The position numbers and the translations under genes were made by a program. A stretch of DNA of 64,000 nt, taken from Halobacillus litoralis (GTDB taxonomy: Bacteria; Bacillota; Bacilli; Bacillales; Halobacillaceae). Shown piece by piece: positions 26,686 through 34,695 of the stretch (the stretch's first letter is position 1; every line of letters begins with the position of its first letter). The notes under the pieces are model-generated. The model had not been told where the DNA came from, made no database searches, and was given only the letters and a program-made list of their open reading frames with translations. The stretch spans positions 2,536,001-2,600,000 of the forward strand of contig NZ_CP129016.1 in assembly GCF_020524085.2 (NCBI RefSeq). The letters are read 5' to 3'.

Positions 26686-26982
26686 GTGGATATACTTATT
26701 TTCCTAATACTTATCACTCCATTTTTGCTCATAGGATATTTTGCATACAAATCTTCTGGATATCAGAAAGGCAATATCGTCATGCACCTGGATGAATGGT
26801 ACAAAGATCATAATAGTTATATCAAAGCTATTGAGAAAGAATTGAAAAAACAAGGGAAAATGGTGACTTGCCATGGAAAGTTCAAATTTGAGATTGATGG
26901 AAAACCATACACCTTGCATCCACAAATCGTCACAGTTGCCCGCGTTCCGACGCAGCGAACAATATTAATCCCTGATAAATAA
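26686..26982 (+). CDS. Small membrane-anchored protein, about 98 aa
   Basis: GAAGGAG supports GTG 26686. One N-terminal transmembrane helix ('ILIFLILITPFLLIGYFAY') is followed by a soluble domain ('VMHLDEWYKDHNSYIKAIEK', 'CHGKFKFEIDGKPYTLHPQI'). No family recognised. Confidence 0.6.
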   Translation: MDILIFLILITPFLLIGYFAYKSSGYQKGNIVMHLDEWYKDHNSYIKAIEKELKKQGKMVTCHGKFKFEIDGKPYTLHPQIVTVARVPTQRTILIPDK

Positions 26983-27149
26983 TCGTTTATTTTTTGTAGA
27001 AAAACAAATGGAACCTAATGCAAGACAAGGCTGTATATTATTTCAAAATCGTTAGTTTAAAGTGCAATAGACTATAGTAGATAAAGAGAACAAGAGAGGA
27101 AAACAGAACGTATTTTTCTTCAATCGTGAGAATAACAAGGAGGGATCTT

Positions 27150-27260
27150 ATGAATTTTATCATTGCCATAGCGATGATTGTAGCCCCCGCGATGTTTTTA
27201 ATTTACTGGGGAAAATCAGGTTTCGATTTTGGCGGGAGAAAGGATGACGATGCAGAGTAG
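27150..27260 (+). CDS. Tiny membrane protein, 36 aa
   Basis: A strong AAGGAGGG sits 5 bases before ATG 27150. The product is one membrane helix ('FIIAIAMIVAPAMFLIYW') followed by 'GKSGFDFGGRKDDDAE'. Small single-helix proteins with acidic tails are common regulators of membrane complexes; nothing more specific can be said. Confidence 0.6.
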   Translation: MNFIIAIAMIVAPAMFLIYWGKSGFDFGGRKDDDAE

Positions 27261-27392
27261 CTGGCTCGTTCTTCACCCTTTTTACTGGAAACGTTTATGA
27301 GGAGCACTATGTCCAACAGTACAGTTTGGCTGGTCGCTCGCAGGAATGCGCCCGAATCGCTGAGCGTTCAGCGACTATCATGGAGGTGAATC

Positions 27393-27884
27393 ATGAGGGT
27401 ACGAAAAGCAAGGCATGAAGATGTTCCAGCAATTGCAAAGGTCCATGTGGATGCATGGCTGGATACCTACCGAGGACTAGTGCCTGATGCTTACTTGAAC
27501 CGGATGAGTTATGAAAAGAGAGAACGTCTATGGGAAAAGAATATGGAAACCTCTCACATTTTTGTGGTGGAGGACGAAGTGTATGGGGTTTTCGGTTTTG
27601 CCACATGGGAAAATCGTTCCTCTTTCGGAGGTTATGATTCAGAGTTGAGCTCACTTTACATCCAGGAAAAGTTTCATCAGCTTGGTGCAGGGAGCGCTTT
27701 GCTATCGGCCGTCTTCCGTGACATCTCAGAAAAAAGGCACCACAGCATGATTGTCAAAGTACTCTCAGAAAACCCTGCATGTAAGTTCTATGAAGCAAAA
27801 GGTGCAGTAAAGGTGAAAGAGGTTACGATTACGATCGAAGAAGAATCGCTGGATGAAACGATTTACGCTTGGGAATTAATTTGA
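27393..27884 (+). CDS. GNAT family N-acetyltransferase
   Basis: 163 aa, complete GNAT: 'VRKARHEDVPAIAKVHVDAW' (N-terminal helix), 'LSSLYIQEKFHQLGAGSALL' (motif A, acetyl-CoA site) and 'VLSENPACKFYEAKGAVKVK' (motif B). GGAGGTG precedes the ATG. The typical 'W-D-TY-G-vPD-YL' head is present ('WLDTYRGLVPDAYL'), as in many Bacillus small-molecule acetyltransferases. Confidence 0.88.
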   Translation: MRVRKARHEDVPAIAKVHVDAWLDTYRGLVPDAYLNRMSYEKRERLWEKNMETSHIFVVEDEVYGVFGFATWENRSSFGGYDSELSSLYIQEKFHQLGAGSALLSAVFRDISEKRHHSMIVKVLSENPACKFYEAKGAVKVKEVTITIEEESLDETIYAWELI

Positions 27885-27937
27885 TTAACCATATTAATAT
27901 TATGTAAACTTATCGTGGATAAAACTTCATAGATTAA

Positions 27938-27978
27938 CAATAAAGAAGTGGTACTTGATCCACTTCTTTATTGTTTTA
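27938..27978. terminator. Bidirectional terminator
   Basis: Perfect 14-bp stem CAATAAAGAAGTGG / CCACTTCTTTATTG with 8-nt loop, between converging genes. Confidence 0.88.
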
Positions 27979-28365
27979 ACGGATCACAATATCAATTTCA
28001 TCCGTATCCAAAGTTTTGACGTCATTCTTTAACACCAGTTTCGTTTGAAGAAGGTATGTCGTTTCCGGATCATCCAACTCCACCGCATCCGGGAGAACGA
28101 AATGGAATGGATACTCACTTTCTTCTTTGGGATCAAGTTCACGGTTCATTAACACCGTCGTTACGGGTTGTAAGAGGCTTGGTTTTTCTCCCGCTTTTCT
28201 TTTCATCAAGTCACATTCAAGCCGCTGAATGATCTGCTGATTCAATCCGCCGATCAAATGGAAAGATCCGGTCACTTTTTCTCCTGGTGCATATTCTGTC
28301 TTAGGTAGAACCAAGTCGACCTTGGGCAGGCCGGGTCCGAACCAGTTGAATAGCTTCGCTAACAT
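27976..28365 (-). CDS. Spo0M-like sporulation-control / arrestin-fold protein (short form)
   Basis: 129 aa from ATG 28365 (AAGGAGG upstream). 'VDLVLPKTEYAPGEKVTGSF' and 'IIQRLECDLMKRKAG' match the start of the Spo0M arrestin-like domain. Known Spo0M is about twice this length, so this is a single-domain member or a half. The role in sporulation is by analogy only. Confidence 0.7.
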   Translation of the reverse strand: MLAKLFNWFGPGLPKVDLVLPKTEYAPGEKVTGSFHLIGGLNQQIIQRLECDLMKRKAGEKPSLLQPVTTVLMNRELDPKEESEYPFHFVLPDAVELDDPETTYLLQTKLVLKNDVKTLDTDEIDIVIR

Positions 28366-28570
28366 GGTCAAAGCCTCCTTATCTCCATCGTTCAAGACCG
28401 CAGGTAAACGCCGAGTCTGGAACTCTATCATTTCCATTTATAGTTGTATCATATTCGAGCGTGTACATCCCGTCAATCTTTTTTCGAAAATTCAGCAATC
28501 GACCATAAATCGCTTTCTTAGAGGTTAATCTTGGAAAAAATCTATGGTAAAGTAATCAAGGAGGAATCAA

Positions 28571-28825
28571 ATGGATGGACTGATAAATTTGGTTGATTAT
28601 TTGTTTTCCAATAAAAAAGCACTCATTTATACGACATTCGTTCATAAGGAATACTATAAAGTTGCATCAAAACTGTCTGCAGAGGGAGTGAAATACCGGG
28701 TCGCCACCGTCAGCAACACGTCCTCTGCAGGTGCACCGGTTTTCAATAATGATTACAGCGTAGAATTCAAATTTTATGTAAGAAAAGTCGATCGCCACAT
28801 AGCGGAAGAAGCAATCCATAGATAG
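28571..28825 (+). CDS. Hypothetical protein, 84 aa
   Basis: AAGGAGG precedes the ATG. It is a soluble alpha/beta-looking product ('KALIYTTFVHKEYYKVASKL', 'EFKFYVRKVDRHIAEEAIH') resembling small DUF2007-like phosphate-sensor folds in style, but I cannot name the family. First gene of a two-gene unit with 28838. Confidence 0.6.
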   Translation: MDGLINLVDYLFSNKKALIYTTFVHKEYYKVASKLSAEGVKYRVATVSNTSSAGAPVFNNDYSVEFKFYVRKVDRHIAEEAIHR

Positions 28826-28837
28826 GAGATAAGTAAA

Positions 28838-29092
28838 ATGGCAAAAAAATACTGGGCTGGCATTTTATTTTTTATCAGCGGCGTCATCCTTTATGGTTTT
28901 ACATCGGTGGGGGCGGTCGTTTACTTGTCCTTCATCGAGGGTTGGAGCAATCCTCCGGGGAAGTATTGGAGTGCGGTTCTCGAGGGAGGGCTTCTATTTC
29001 CGATGATCTTCAGTTGGATTCTCATGGGGCTTGGTATTCTCTTTATGTTTTCGAAGGAATTGAAGACGATGTACATTCGCCTGAGCAATTAA
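28838..29092 (+). CDS. Small membrane protein, 84 aa
   Basis: Two hydrophobic segments ('AGILFFISGVILYGFTSVGA', 'LLFPMIFSWILMGLGILFMF') with a basic end. ATAGGAGATAAG precedes the ATG, 12 bases after the upstream stop, so it is co-transcribed with it. Family unknown. Confidence 0.65.
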   Translation: MAKKYWAGILFFISGVILYGFTSVGAVVYLSFIEGWSNPPGKYWSAVLEGGLLFPMIFSWILMGLGILFMFSKELKTMYIRLSN

Positions 29093-29093
29093 A

Positions 29094-29126
29094 AAGAGCC
29101 GGGAGAGAATCCCGGCCCGCTTTTAT
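29094..29126. terminator. Bidirectional terminator
   Basis: GCCGGGA / TCCCGGC stem with GAGAA loop, flanked by AAAAAGA and CGCTTTT, between converging genes. Confidence 0.8.
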
Positions 29127-29740
29127 GTGAAAATGCCGAACGGTTTCCCGATAGGCAGCGTGACTTTTCCAAAATGGACATTCAAGACACTTGCTGCGGA
29201 ACCGTAAAAGCTCATGATCGCAATCATTAGTTCAGCTACGGCTGCTACCATATGCGTGGCATGTGGAGCAATTCCGAGTGTGGACAGGGAAAGGCCGATG
29301 AACAAGAAGTCGATCAAAACAAAAATGATGAACAATACTTTGTTCGTTTCCATAGCGCCGACCGTCATGAAAATGGAGAAAATCAGGTAACCGATGTAGG
29401 CGATGCCCAGTTGATGGGGATCCACCGCTTGGGATGCTGCTTCTCCGAAGACTCCAAAGTCGATGAGCCAGGACGTTCCGACACCGAACCAGAAGAGTCC
29501 GAAAGCGGCAAACGCCGTGGTTCCGAAGGTGTTGTTATGCTTTGCATCCTGAATGGCTGCGAACAGCTGGGCAAGCCCTCCGAGGAAAATTGCCCATGGA
29601 AGAATGAAAGATACCCCGTCTGTCCATCCAAGCTTGGCTGAAGATGCCACAAGTGTAACCATAGCGAGTCCAAAAAGTCCGATCGCGGAAGGGTCTGCTG
29701 TTGTCATTTGTACCCGTTGCGTCGTTGTTGATTGATTCAT
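29123..29740 (-). CDS. GPR1/FUN34/YaaH (SatP) family acetate transporter
   Basis: 205 aa with six membrane helices. The family's N-terminal signature appears as 'ADPSAIGLFGLAMVTL' (variant of NPAPLGL), followed by 'AIFLGGLAQLFAAIQDAKHN', 'GTTAFAAFGLFWFGVGTSW' and 'AYIGYLIFSIFMTVGAMETN'. AGGAGGGAT precedes the ATG. Members move acetate or succinate; the direction and substrate here are inferred. Confidence 0.9.
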   Translation of the reverse strand: MNQSTTTQRVQMTTADPSAIGLFGLAMVTLVASSAKLGWTDGVSFILPWAIFLGGLAQLFAAIQDAKHNNTFGTTAFAAFGLFWFGVGTSWLIDFGVFGEAASQAVDPHQLGIAYIGYLIFSIFMTVGAMETNKVLFIIFVLIDFLFIGLSLSTLGIAPHATHMVAAVAELMIAIMSFYGSAASVLNVHFGKVTLPIGKPFGIFT

Positions 29741-29861
29741 AGATGATCCCTCCTAAAAAACATACTTGTCTAATTTACATAAAAAATAGAAGGCATGCAA
29801 TGAGTTTTTTCATGTAAGCGAAACTTTCATAGATTTCAAAGGGAAGGAGAGGAAGTGGAAG

Positions 29862-30487
29862 ATGTTCCAGCATGTCATTTCAAATGAAGAAGAGCTTCGG
29901 GCCATCACAGGTGAACCGAGTGAACTTGTGAAAAACAAGGGGATCCACCACTTGGATGAGGGCTGCAAACAGTTCATCAGACAATCACCATTCTTGACGC
30001 TTGCGACTTCGGATGCAGAGGGGAATTGTGACGTGTCCCCACGCGGGGATGAAAAGGGTTTTGTTCACATTTTGAATGAACAGACACTTATTATTCCTGA
30101 GAGAACTGGAAACAAGCGGATGGATTCAATGAAGAATCTGCTATCAAATCCTCATGCAGGGTTGATCTTTTTTTATACCAGGAATGGAGGAGACGCTGCG
30201 GGTCAATGGCAGGGCGTGCATCGTGGCAGATAAGGATCTTCTTGAAAAAATGGCACATCGGGGAAAAGTTCCTTCCCCTCGGGATCGCCATAGAAGTCCA
30301 GGAATGCTTCATCCATTGCGCTAAAGCCTTCAAGCGTTCAGGTTTATGGGACCCCGGCACATGGCTTGCAAAAGAAGAACGTCCATCCGCTGCAAAAATG
30401 CTGGCGGAACATGCGAAGCTTCCTGAGCTGGATGAGGAAGCGGTCATCAGGCGTTTAAATGAAAGTTACAGAAAACGACTTTATTGA
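29862..30487 (+). CDS. Pyridoxamine 5'-phosphate oxidase-like FMN-binding protein, two homopolymer indels
   Basis: The first frame ('GCKQFIRQSPFLTLATSDAE', 'DVSPRGDEKGFVHILNEQTL', 'RMDSMKNLLSNPHAGLIFF') and a second frame ('LGIAIEVQECFIHCAKAFKR', 'SGLWDPGTW') are the two halves of one PPOX-fold flavoprotein of about 205 aa (MSMEG_1061 type). They join through 'PGMEETLRVNGRACIVADKD' in a third frame if T7 at 30168-30174 loses one T and C4 at 30275-30278 loses one C. Two one-base excesses in one gene point to base-calling error more than decay. GGAGAGGAAG precedes the start. Confidence 0.8.
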
Positions 30488-30501
30488 GAGGTGTGGGGAA
30501 T

Positions 30502-31053
30502 ATGGATTTTCAAGAATTAGAAACCGACCGCTTGAAGCTGATCGAGATTACGGATGAATATATTGACAGCTACTATGCCATCATGTCGAAGGATGAGGTC
30601 ACGAAGTATTATGGAATGCCTTCCCTCACTGAACGTGAACAAGCGGAAAACATCGTCCGCTCATTCCGGGACAACTTTGCAGTGAAAAAGAGTATGCGCT
30701 GGGGGATCATTTGGAAAGAGACGAATACCTTCATCGGTACAGTCGGTTTGAACAACTGGAGTCCTCATAGCAGGAAGGCGGAAGTCGGTTATGAACTCGC
30801 CCCGTCCTTCTGGCGGAAAGGGATCACATCAGAAGCTGTATTCGCTGTTATGGAATATGCGTTTCGTGAGTTGGGTCTTTACAGGCTCGGGGCCGTGACT
30901 TTCCCTCAAAACAATGCTTCCTCAGGATTGTTGAAAAGACTGGGATTTAAAAAGGAAGGGGTTTTGAGAGGGTACCTCTTCCAGGACGACCAAAATCATG
31001 ATGCGTTCATGTTTTCCCGCTTGCAGGAAGAGTACTTACAGGAAGAATTCTGA
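30502..31053 (+). CDS. GNAT N-acetyltransferase, RimJ/RimL type
   Basis: 183 aa from ATG 30502 (GAGGTGTGGGG upstream). 'LETDRLKLIEITDEYIDSYY', 'NWSPHSRKAEVGYELAPSFW', 'RKGITSEAVFAVMEYAF' (motif A) and 'FPQNNASSGLLKRLGFKKEG' are the standard order for ribosomal-protein-type acetyltransferases. Its stop overlaps the next start (TGATG), so a short operon begins here, running to about 32191. Confidence 0.88.
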   Translation: MDFQELETDRLKLIEITDEYIDSYYAIMSKDEVTKYYGMPSLTEREQAENIVRSFRDNFAVKKSMRWGIIWKETNTFIGTVGLNNWSPHSRKAEVGYELAPSFWRKGITSEAVFAVMEYAFRELGLYRLGAVTFPQNNASSGLLKRLGFKKEGVLRGYLFQDDQNHDAFMFSRLQEEYLQEEF

Positions 31054-31235
31054 TGGAAATCAATCGTTTCTTCCTCATGTTCGCTACGACGATGATGTTG
31101 ATTTTTGGAGGCGTTTTCTCTTTTCGCTATCTTAGCAGTGGAGAATACCTTTTCTCTCATCTGCTGAGCGCTTTAGCAGGTCTCCTTCTTCTTATCATCG
31201 CACTCCTTTGGAGGCAAAAGAACAAAGAAAGGTGA
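31053..31235 (+). CDS. Small two-helix membrane protein, 60 aa
   Basis: The start ATG overlaps the preceding stop. Two helices ('FFLMFATTMMLIFGGVFSF' and 'LLSALAGLLLLIIALLW') are followed by a basic tail. Family unknown. Confidence 0.6.
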   Translation: MEINRFFLMFATTMMLIFGGVFSFRYLSSGEYLFSHLLSALAGLLLLIIALLWRQKNKER

Positions 31236-31244
31236 TTCATACAT

Positions 31245-31679
31245 ATGTGGAAATTTCTTTTTTGGGTACTTGGCGTAGGTCTTGTCTTCGGTGGGGGTTA
31301 CATCGTTGGAATCGTCACATCAGATGACCCCTCCTATCAAATTACGATCCAGGAAGAAGGGGGAGAAAGCCAGCCACCAAATGGGGCGGTTCTTACAGAT
31401 GTCGACCAACCAGCAAAAATGGATTCCATGCTTGGCATTCTTCTCGATAAACAACCCGCTGAAGGGGTGTCGGTGAATATAAATGAACCGGATGCCTATC
31501 TGAAACTGATGAGCCCGCAAAGGTCGATCGGATTGACGAATCACAGGTTATGGTTCACGGAAGATGGAGCGGTTTTGGCTGAAGAACGAAACGGCACATG
31601 GCAGGATGCTGTCTTTTTCACGATTTCAGAAAGGGATGCATCGTATATACAATCACTGATGGAGGAAGAGGAAGAGTAG
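31245..31679 (+). CDS. Membrane-anchored hypothetical protein, 144 aa
   Basis: N-terminal anchor ('FLFWVLGVGLVFGGGYIVGI'), then an extracytoplasmic domain ('LKLMSPQRSIGLTNHRLWF', 'VFFTISERDASYIQSLM') ending in a run of Glu. GAAAGG upstream. No family recognised; part of the small operon. Confidence 0.6.
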   Translation: MWKFLFWVLGVGLVFGGGYIVGIVTSDDPSYQITIQEEGGESQPPNGAVLTDVDQPAKMDSMLGILLDKQPAEGVSVNINEPDAYLKLMSPQRSIGLTNHRLWFTEDGAVLAEERNGTWQDAVFFTISERDASYIQSLMEEEEE

Positions 31680-31680
31680 C

Positions 31681-31917
31681 TTGGAGATCGAAAAGCTTCG
31701 CGGACCCATTTATTTTCTCGGCGTCTGTCTCCTGTTCGCCGGATGTGCCGCTTCTAGCGGGAATGAAGGTCCATCCTTTCAACAACAGGATTATTCTTAT
31801 GAGCTGGAAGGCATAAACCAGGAACTTCAGATGCTGAGGCAGGAAGTCGAAATATTGAACGAACAATTGTCAGAGGACGAGTCAAGTGAACGCACAGGGA
31901 CAAAGCGAACCTACTAA
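31681..31917 (+). CDS. Small probable lipoprotein with coiled coil, 78 aa
   Basis: TTG start at 31681, 2 bases after the previous stop. 'YFLGVCLLFAGCAASSG' carries a lipobox (LFAGC, Cys about residue 22). The rest is a short heptad-like helix ('LEGINQELQMLRQEVEILNE'). Such small lipoproteins may tether or brace envelope proteins; function unknown. Confidence 0.6.
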   Translation: MEIEKLRGPIYFLGVCLLFAGCAASSGNEGPSFQQQDYSYELEGINQELQMLRQEVEILNEQLSEDESSERTGTKRTY

Positions 31918-31933
31918 ACATGGAGGGATCGAC

Positions 31934-32191
31934 ATGAAGAGCGAATTCAAGCGTTATTTTTGGAAGCGGTTCTGGTTGATTTTTGTACCCCTTTATCTCA
32001 TGGCCATTGGTAACGAAAGCTACATTGTCTCAAATCCTCTGACAGAATTAGAGGATTATGGATCCTTTCTATATTTCATCGTCTTCTATTTCGTCGGTTA
32101 TGGAGCGATTACAGCCGGAATCCTTCATCTATTATGGCGGGGTGGCAGGAAAATGGGAACTTTGAACCGTGAAGAAAAGGTAAGAGAGTAG
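31934..32191 (+). CDS. Small membrane protein, 85 aa
   Basis: GGAGGGATC supports ATG 31934 rather than the longer frame. Two hydrophobic segments ('FWLIFVPLYLMAIG', 'GSFLYFIVFYFVGYGAITAG') lie between basic ends. Unknown family. Confidence 0.6.
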   Translation: MKSEFKRYFWKRFWLIFVPLYLMAIGNESYIVSNPLTELEDYGSFLYFIVFYFVGYGAITAGILHLLWRGGRKMGTLNREEKVRE

Positions 32192-32239
32192 AGCCCTGAT
32201 GACTGCATTTCTTTTTACTGATAGAGAGGAGGGGGAGCT

Positions 32240-32779
32240 TTGTATTTTCCGCCAATAGAAACAGAACGTCTCCATCTGGTGAACGTGAGTCAGAAGCATA
32301 CGAATTTCATTTTCAAACACTTCAGTGACAGCAAAGTTTGTGAGTATCTGTATGATGAAGAAGACTTGAAGACTTATGATCAGGCTCAAGCATTAGTAGA
32401 TTGGTTCGCAAATCCTGAAGAAAAAGGGTACAACCGCTGGGTATTGGAAAGTAAAGAGATGGGCGGGGTTCCTGTCGGGACATGTGGTTTCCATTTATGG
32501 GACCGTCAGAATCGGATGGCGGAAATCGGATATGACCTCTTTCCTGACTATTGGGGTAAGGGGCTGATGAAAGAGGCTTTGGTGGCCTGCATCAACAGCG
32601 GCTTTCAAAACATGAATCTGAATCGTATCCATGCTTATGTAGCGGTGGAGAACCAGCGTTCCTCCGCTTTGTTAAAACGATTAGGTTTCACTTGTGAAGG
32701 CATTTTCAGGGATAAGCATTACTATCAAGGCAACTATTACGACCATTATACCTATTCCTTGCTCCGTAGAGAGTGGTAA
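32240..32779 (+). CDS. GNAT N-acetyltransferase, RimJ/RimL type
   Basis: 179 aa, TTG start behind GAGGAGGGGGAG. 'IETERLHLVNVSQKHTNFIF', 'GTCGFHLWDRQNRMAEIGYD', 'LFPDYWGKGLMKEALVACIN' (motif A) and 'VAVENQRSSALLKRLGFTCE' are all present. It is a close structural analogue of the acetyltransferase at 30502 but not a recent duplicate. Confidence 0.88.
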   Translation: MYFPPIETERLHLVNVSQKHTNFIFKHFSDSKVCEYLYDEEDLKTYDQAQALVDWFANPEEKGYNRWVLESKEMGGVPVGTCGFHLWDRQNRMAEIGYDLFPDYWGKGLMKEALVACINSGFQNMNLNRIHAYVAVENQRSSALLKRLGFTCEGIFRDKHYYQGNYYDHYTYSLLRREW

Positions 32780-32890
32780 GGTGGACCGATCATGAGGGGA
32801 AAAAGCCTAGTTGGACAAGGGTGAAGCTGGATGAAAAATAGATAAAAGCATTCCCCTTTACATAATCCATGTCCTGTTATAAGATGTAAT

Positions 32891-32905
32891 TCGTAATCGT
32901 TACTA
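32891..32905 (+). promoter_or_regulatory. Zur-type operator 1
   Basis: TCGTAATCGTTACTA closely fits the Bacillus Zur box (TCGTAATnATTACGA). It lies just downstream of a possible promoter (TTTACA near 32866 and TATAAG near 32887). Confidence 0.8.
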
Positions 32906-32914
32906 TTAATTCGG

Positions 32915-32960
32915 ATTAGGTTTCGCTCTCTAGAAACAGGAGCGTCCTATTTTTTTTATT
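32915..32960 (+). terminator. Hairpin with T8 between the two Zur boxes
   Basis: TAGG...CGCTC pairs with GAGCG...CCTA, followed by eight T. It sits between operator 1 and operator 2, 45 bases before the S14 gene, so it would end transcripts from the upstream promoter unless overridden. Confidence 0.7.
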
Positions 32961-32970
32961 CGTTTTTAAA

Positions 32971-32985
32971 TCGTAATCATTACTA
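32971..32985 (+). promoter_or_regulatory. Zur-type operator 2
   Basis: TCGTAATCATTACTA, 20 bases before the start of the S14 gene and next to its ribosome binding site (GAAAGGTG). Confidence 0.85.
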
Positions 32986-33005
32986 ATATAGAAAGGTGTG
33001 AAGAT

Positions 33006-33275
33006 ATGGCTAAAAAGTCAAAAGTAGCAAAAGAGAAGAAACGTCAGGCCATGGTGCAAAAATATGCAGCCTTGCGTAAAGAGTTGAAGGAAAAAGGCGA
33101 CTACGAAGCGTTAAGGAAACTACCGAGAGATTCCTCCCCCACACGCCTGACCGGCCGCTGTGAAGTAACCGGAAGACCGCGGGGTTACATGCGGAAATTC
33201 AACATGTCCCGCATTACCTTCAGAGGTTACGCCCACAAAGGCCAAATCCCAGGCGTGAAAAAATCCAGTTGGTGA
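33006..33275 (+). CDS. rpsN: Alternative (zinc-independent) 30S ribosomal protein S14
   Basis: 89 aa: '[14 protein letters not shown]' start, '[20 protein letters not shown]' core and '[20 protein letters not shown]' end. It lacks the CxxC...CxxC zinc ribbon of the short housekeeping S14 (type Z), so it is the C-minus paralogue (YhzA/RpsN2 type) that replaces it when zinc is limiting. Two Zur boxes upstream match the known Zur control of this gene in Bacillus. Confidence 0.95.
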   Translation: MAKKSKVAKEKKRQAMVQKYAALRKELKEKGDYEALRKLPRDSSPTRLTGRCEVTGRPRGYMRKFNMSRITFRGYAHKGQIPGVKKSSW

Positions 33276-33383
33276 TTCTAAGTGTGGAGACACCTTGGTA
33301 GATGCGACAAGCATAAGCAAAATCACGTCGTGGCGGTTTATGTAGTTGCTTCATAATTGAATAAGAACAACACATTCAAAGAT

Positions 33384-33413
33384 AAAAAGCTTGGGATATC
33401 CCAAGCTTTTTGT
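33384..33413 (+). terminator. Terminator of the S14 gene
   Basis: AAAAAGCTTGGGATATCCCAAGCTTTTT, a near-perfect palindrome with T5 tail, about 110 bases after the stop. Confidence 0.8.
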
Positions 33414-33501
33414 GTGTTCATAGTTTTGTTCATTTATTCGTTTGTTATGGATGCTACGAAAACGTATGTTATTTAAGCTGCAGTTTATAGTTTTCTCCCC
33501 A

Positions 33502-33690
33502 TTAATCGTATATTGAATCCCTTTTTTCATCTGTGATAGAGCCGTTTCTTTCTTTCAACATTTCTAACTCAATTTGTTTCTCTTTCAAGTCAATTTCTCT
33601 TAGTTTTTGCTTATGGTTCAAATTATTCTTATGAGCATAATAAGCTAGAGAAAATGCAACAATTAACGGTAACCAGAGCCAATCCAACAT
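33502..33690 (-). CDS. Small membrane-anchored coiled-coil protein, 62 aa
   Basis: AGGTGG supports ATG 33690. One N-terminal helix ('WLWLPLIVAFSLAYYAHK') is followed by a charged helix ('KLREIDLKEKQIELEMLKER'). Shape resembles small envelope scaffold proteins; family unknown. Confidence 0.6.
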   Translation of the reverse strand: MLDWLWLPLIVAFSLAYYAHKNNLNHKQKLREIDLKEKQIELEMLKERNGSITDEKRDSIYD

Positions 33691-33865
33691 TATTTCCACC
33701 TCTCGTTCGTTAACTATAAATGTAATTCATTATACCCGCTTAATTTTCTAGTCGTACATATACATATAGTTCTTTACCATATATTTTACCACATAATTGT
33801 TTAATTCCTTGAATTTATTAAACAGACCAAAATCGTATCTTCAATTACAATTACAAGTAAAAGAA

Positions 33866-33913
33866 CACAGTAAATCACATACACGAACAAAAACAACCCT
33901 GTGATTTACTGTG
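33866..33913 (-). terminator. Hairpin after the methyltransferase gene
   Basis: Perfect 13-bp arms CACAGTAAATCAC (33866-33878) and GTGATTTACTGTG (33901-33913) with 22-nt loop; TTCTTTTAC follows on the minus strand. Confidence 0.7.
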
Positions 33914-33978
33914 CTAAAAGATACTATTTACTTTGTTTCTCCACGATAACGGAACTCCTTATCCTATTTTCGGAGCGC

Positions 33979-34590
33979 CTACTTTTTACATACAGCGACA
34001 CCCAAAGGATAATAGACGCCTTCTCTCGGAGGCTCAATGGTAACGCCGCGCTGATTATAGATTTCTTTTTCAGAAAAGCCCTCGAACAATTCCTCGAATT
34101 CCTCTGGTGTCAGTTGAAAATAATGGAAAGGCTGCCCGCATTCGTAATCCCTTCCTTCACCGAATGGAGTGGAGAGGATAAGCGTGCCGCCTGGATTCAA
34201 TAAATCATACATACGCTTTACGAACAAACGGTCATCTTTGACATGTTCGATCGTTTCGAAACTGAGAATCGTATCAAACGTCCCGATTTCCTCTGGCAGA
34301 GAAGCATCCATCGCATCTCCCTGTTTGAAAGTGAGCAGAGGATGATAATAGTTGTGAACCGCATATTGCAATGTTTCCTCGCAAATATCCATGCCTATGA
34401 TTTCATCGATTTTCTCTTTTGTTTCTTTCGCTATTTTAAGACTTCCATAGCCGGTGCCACACGCGAGATCCAGTACCCTTCCTTCTACATAAGGAGTGGA
34501 AAACACATACCGTGCAATGTGCTCGAGAAGCATGTTGTTCATTGGATCCATTTGTTTCGGTATGACCCGTTCGCCCGTATCTTCTAACAT
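33979..34590 (-). CDS. Class I SAM-dependent methyltransferase
   Basis: About 203 aa from ATG 34590 ('MLEDTGERVIPKQ', the usual head of this family); the frame is open to 34641 but without a ribosome binding site. Motif I 'GRVLDLACGTGYGSLKIAKE', acidic loop 'IIGMDICEETLQYA', motif II 'GTFDTILSFETIEHVKDD' and 'LLNPGGTLILSTPFGEGRDY' complete a class I fold. It is close to proteins often found near glycan-modifying genes; target unknown. Confidence 0.85.
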   Translation of the reverse strand: MLEDTGERVIPKQMDPMNNMLLEHIARYVFSTPYVEGRVLDLACGTGYGSLKIAKETKEKIDEIIGMDICEETLQYAVHNYYHPLLTFKQGDAMDASLPEEIGTFDTILSFETIEHVKDDRLFVKRMYDLLNPGGTLILSTPFGEGRDYECGQPFHYFQLTPEEFEELFEGFSEKEIYNQRGVTIEPPREGVYYPLGVAVCKK

Positions 34591-34695
34591 AAACCATTCA
34601 CCGCTTTGTCTGATTTTTCTTACTTTTGGCCAGTATAACATAGTCTGAAATTACAGATGGGTCATGACAAGTCCGTTCATAGGAAAGAGAGACGT

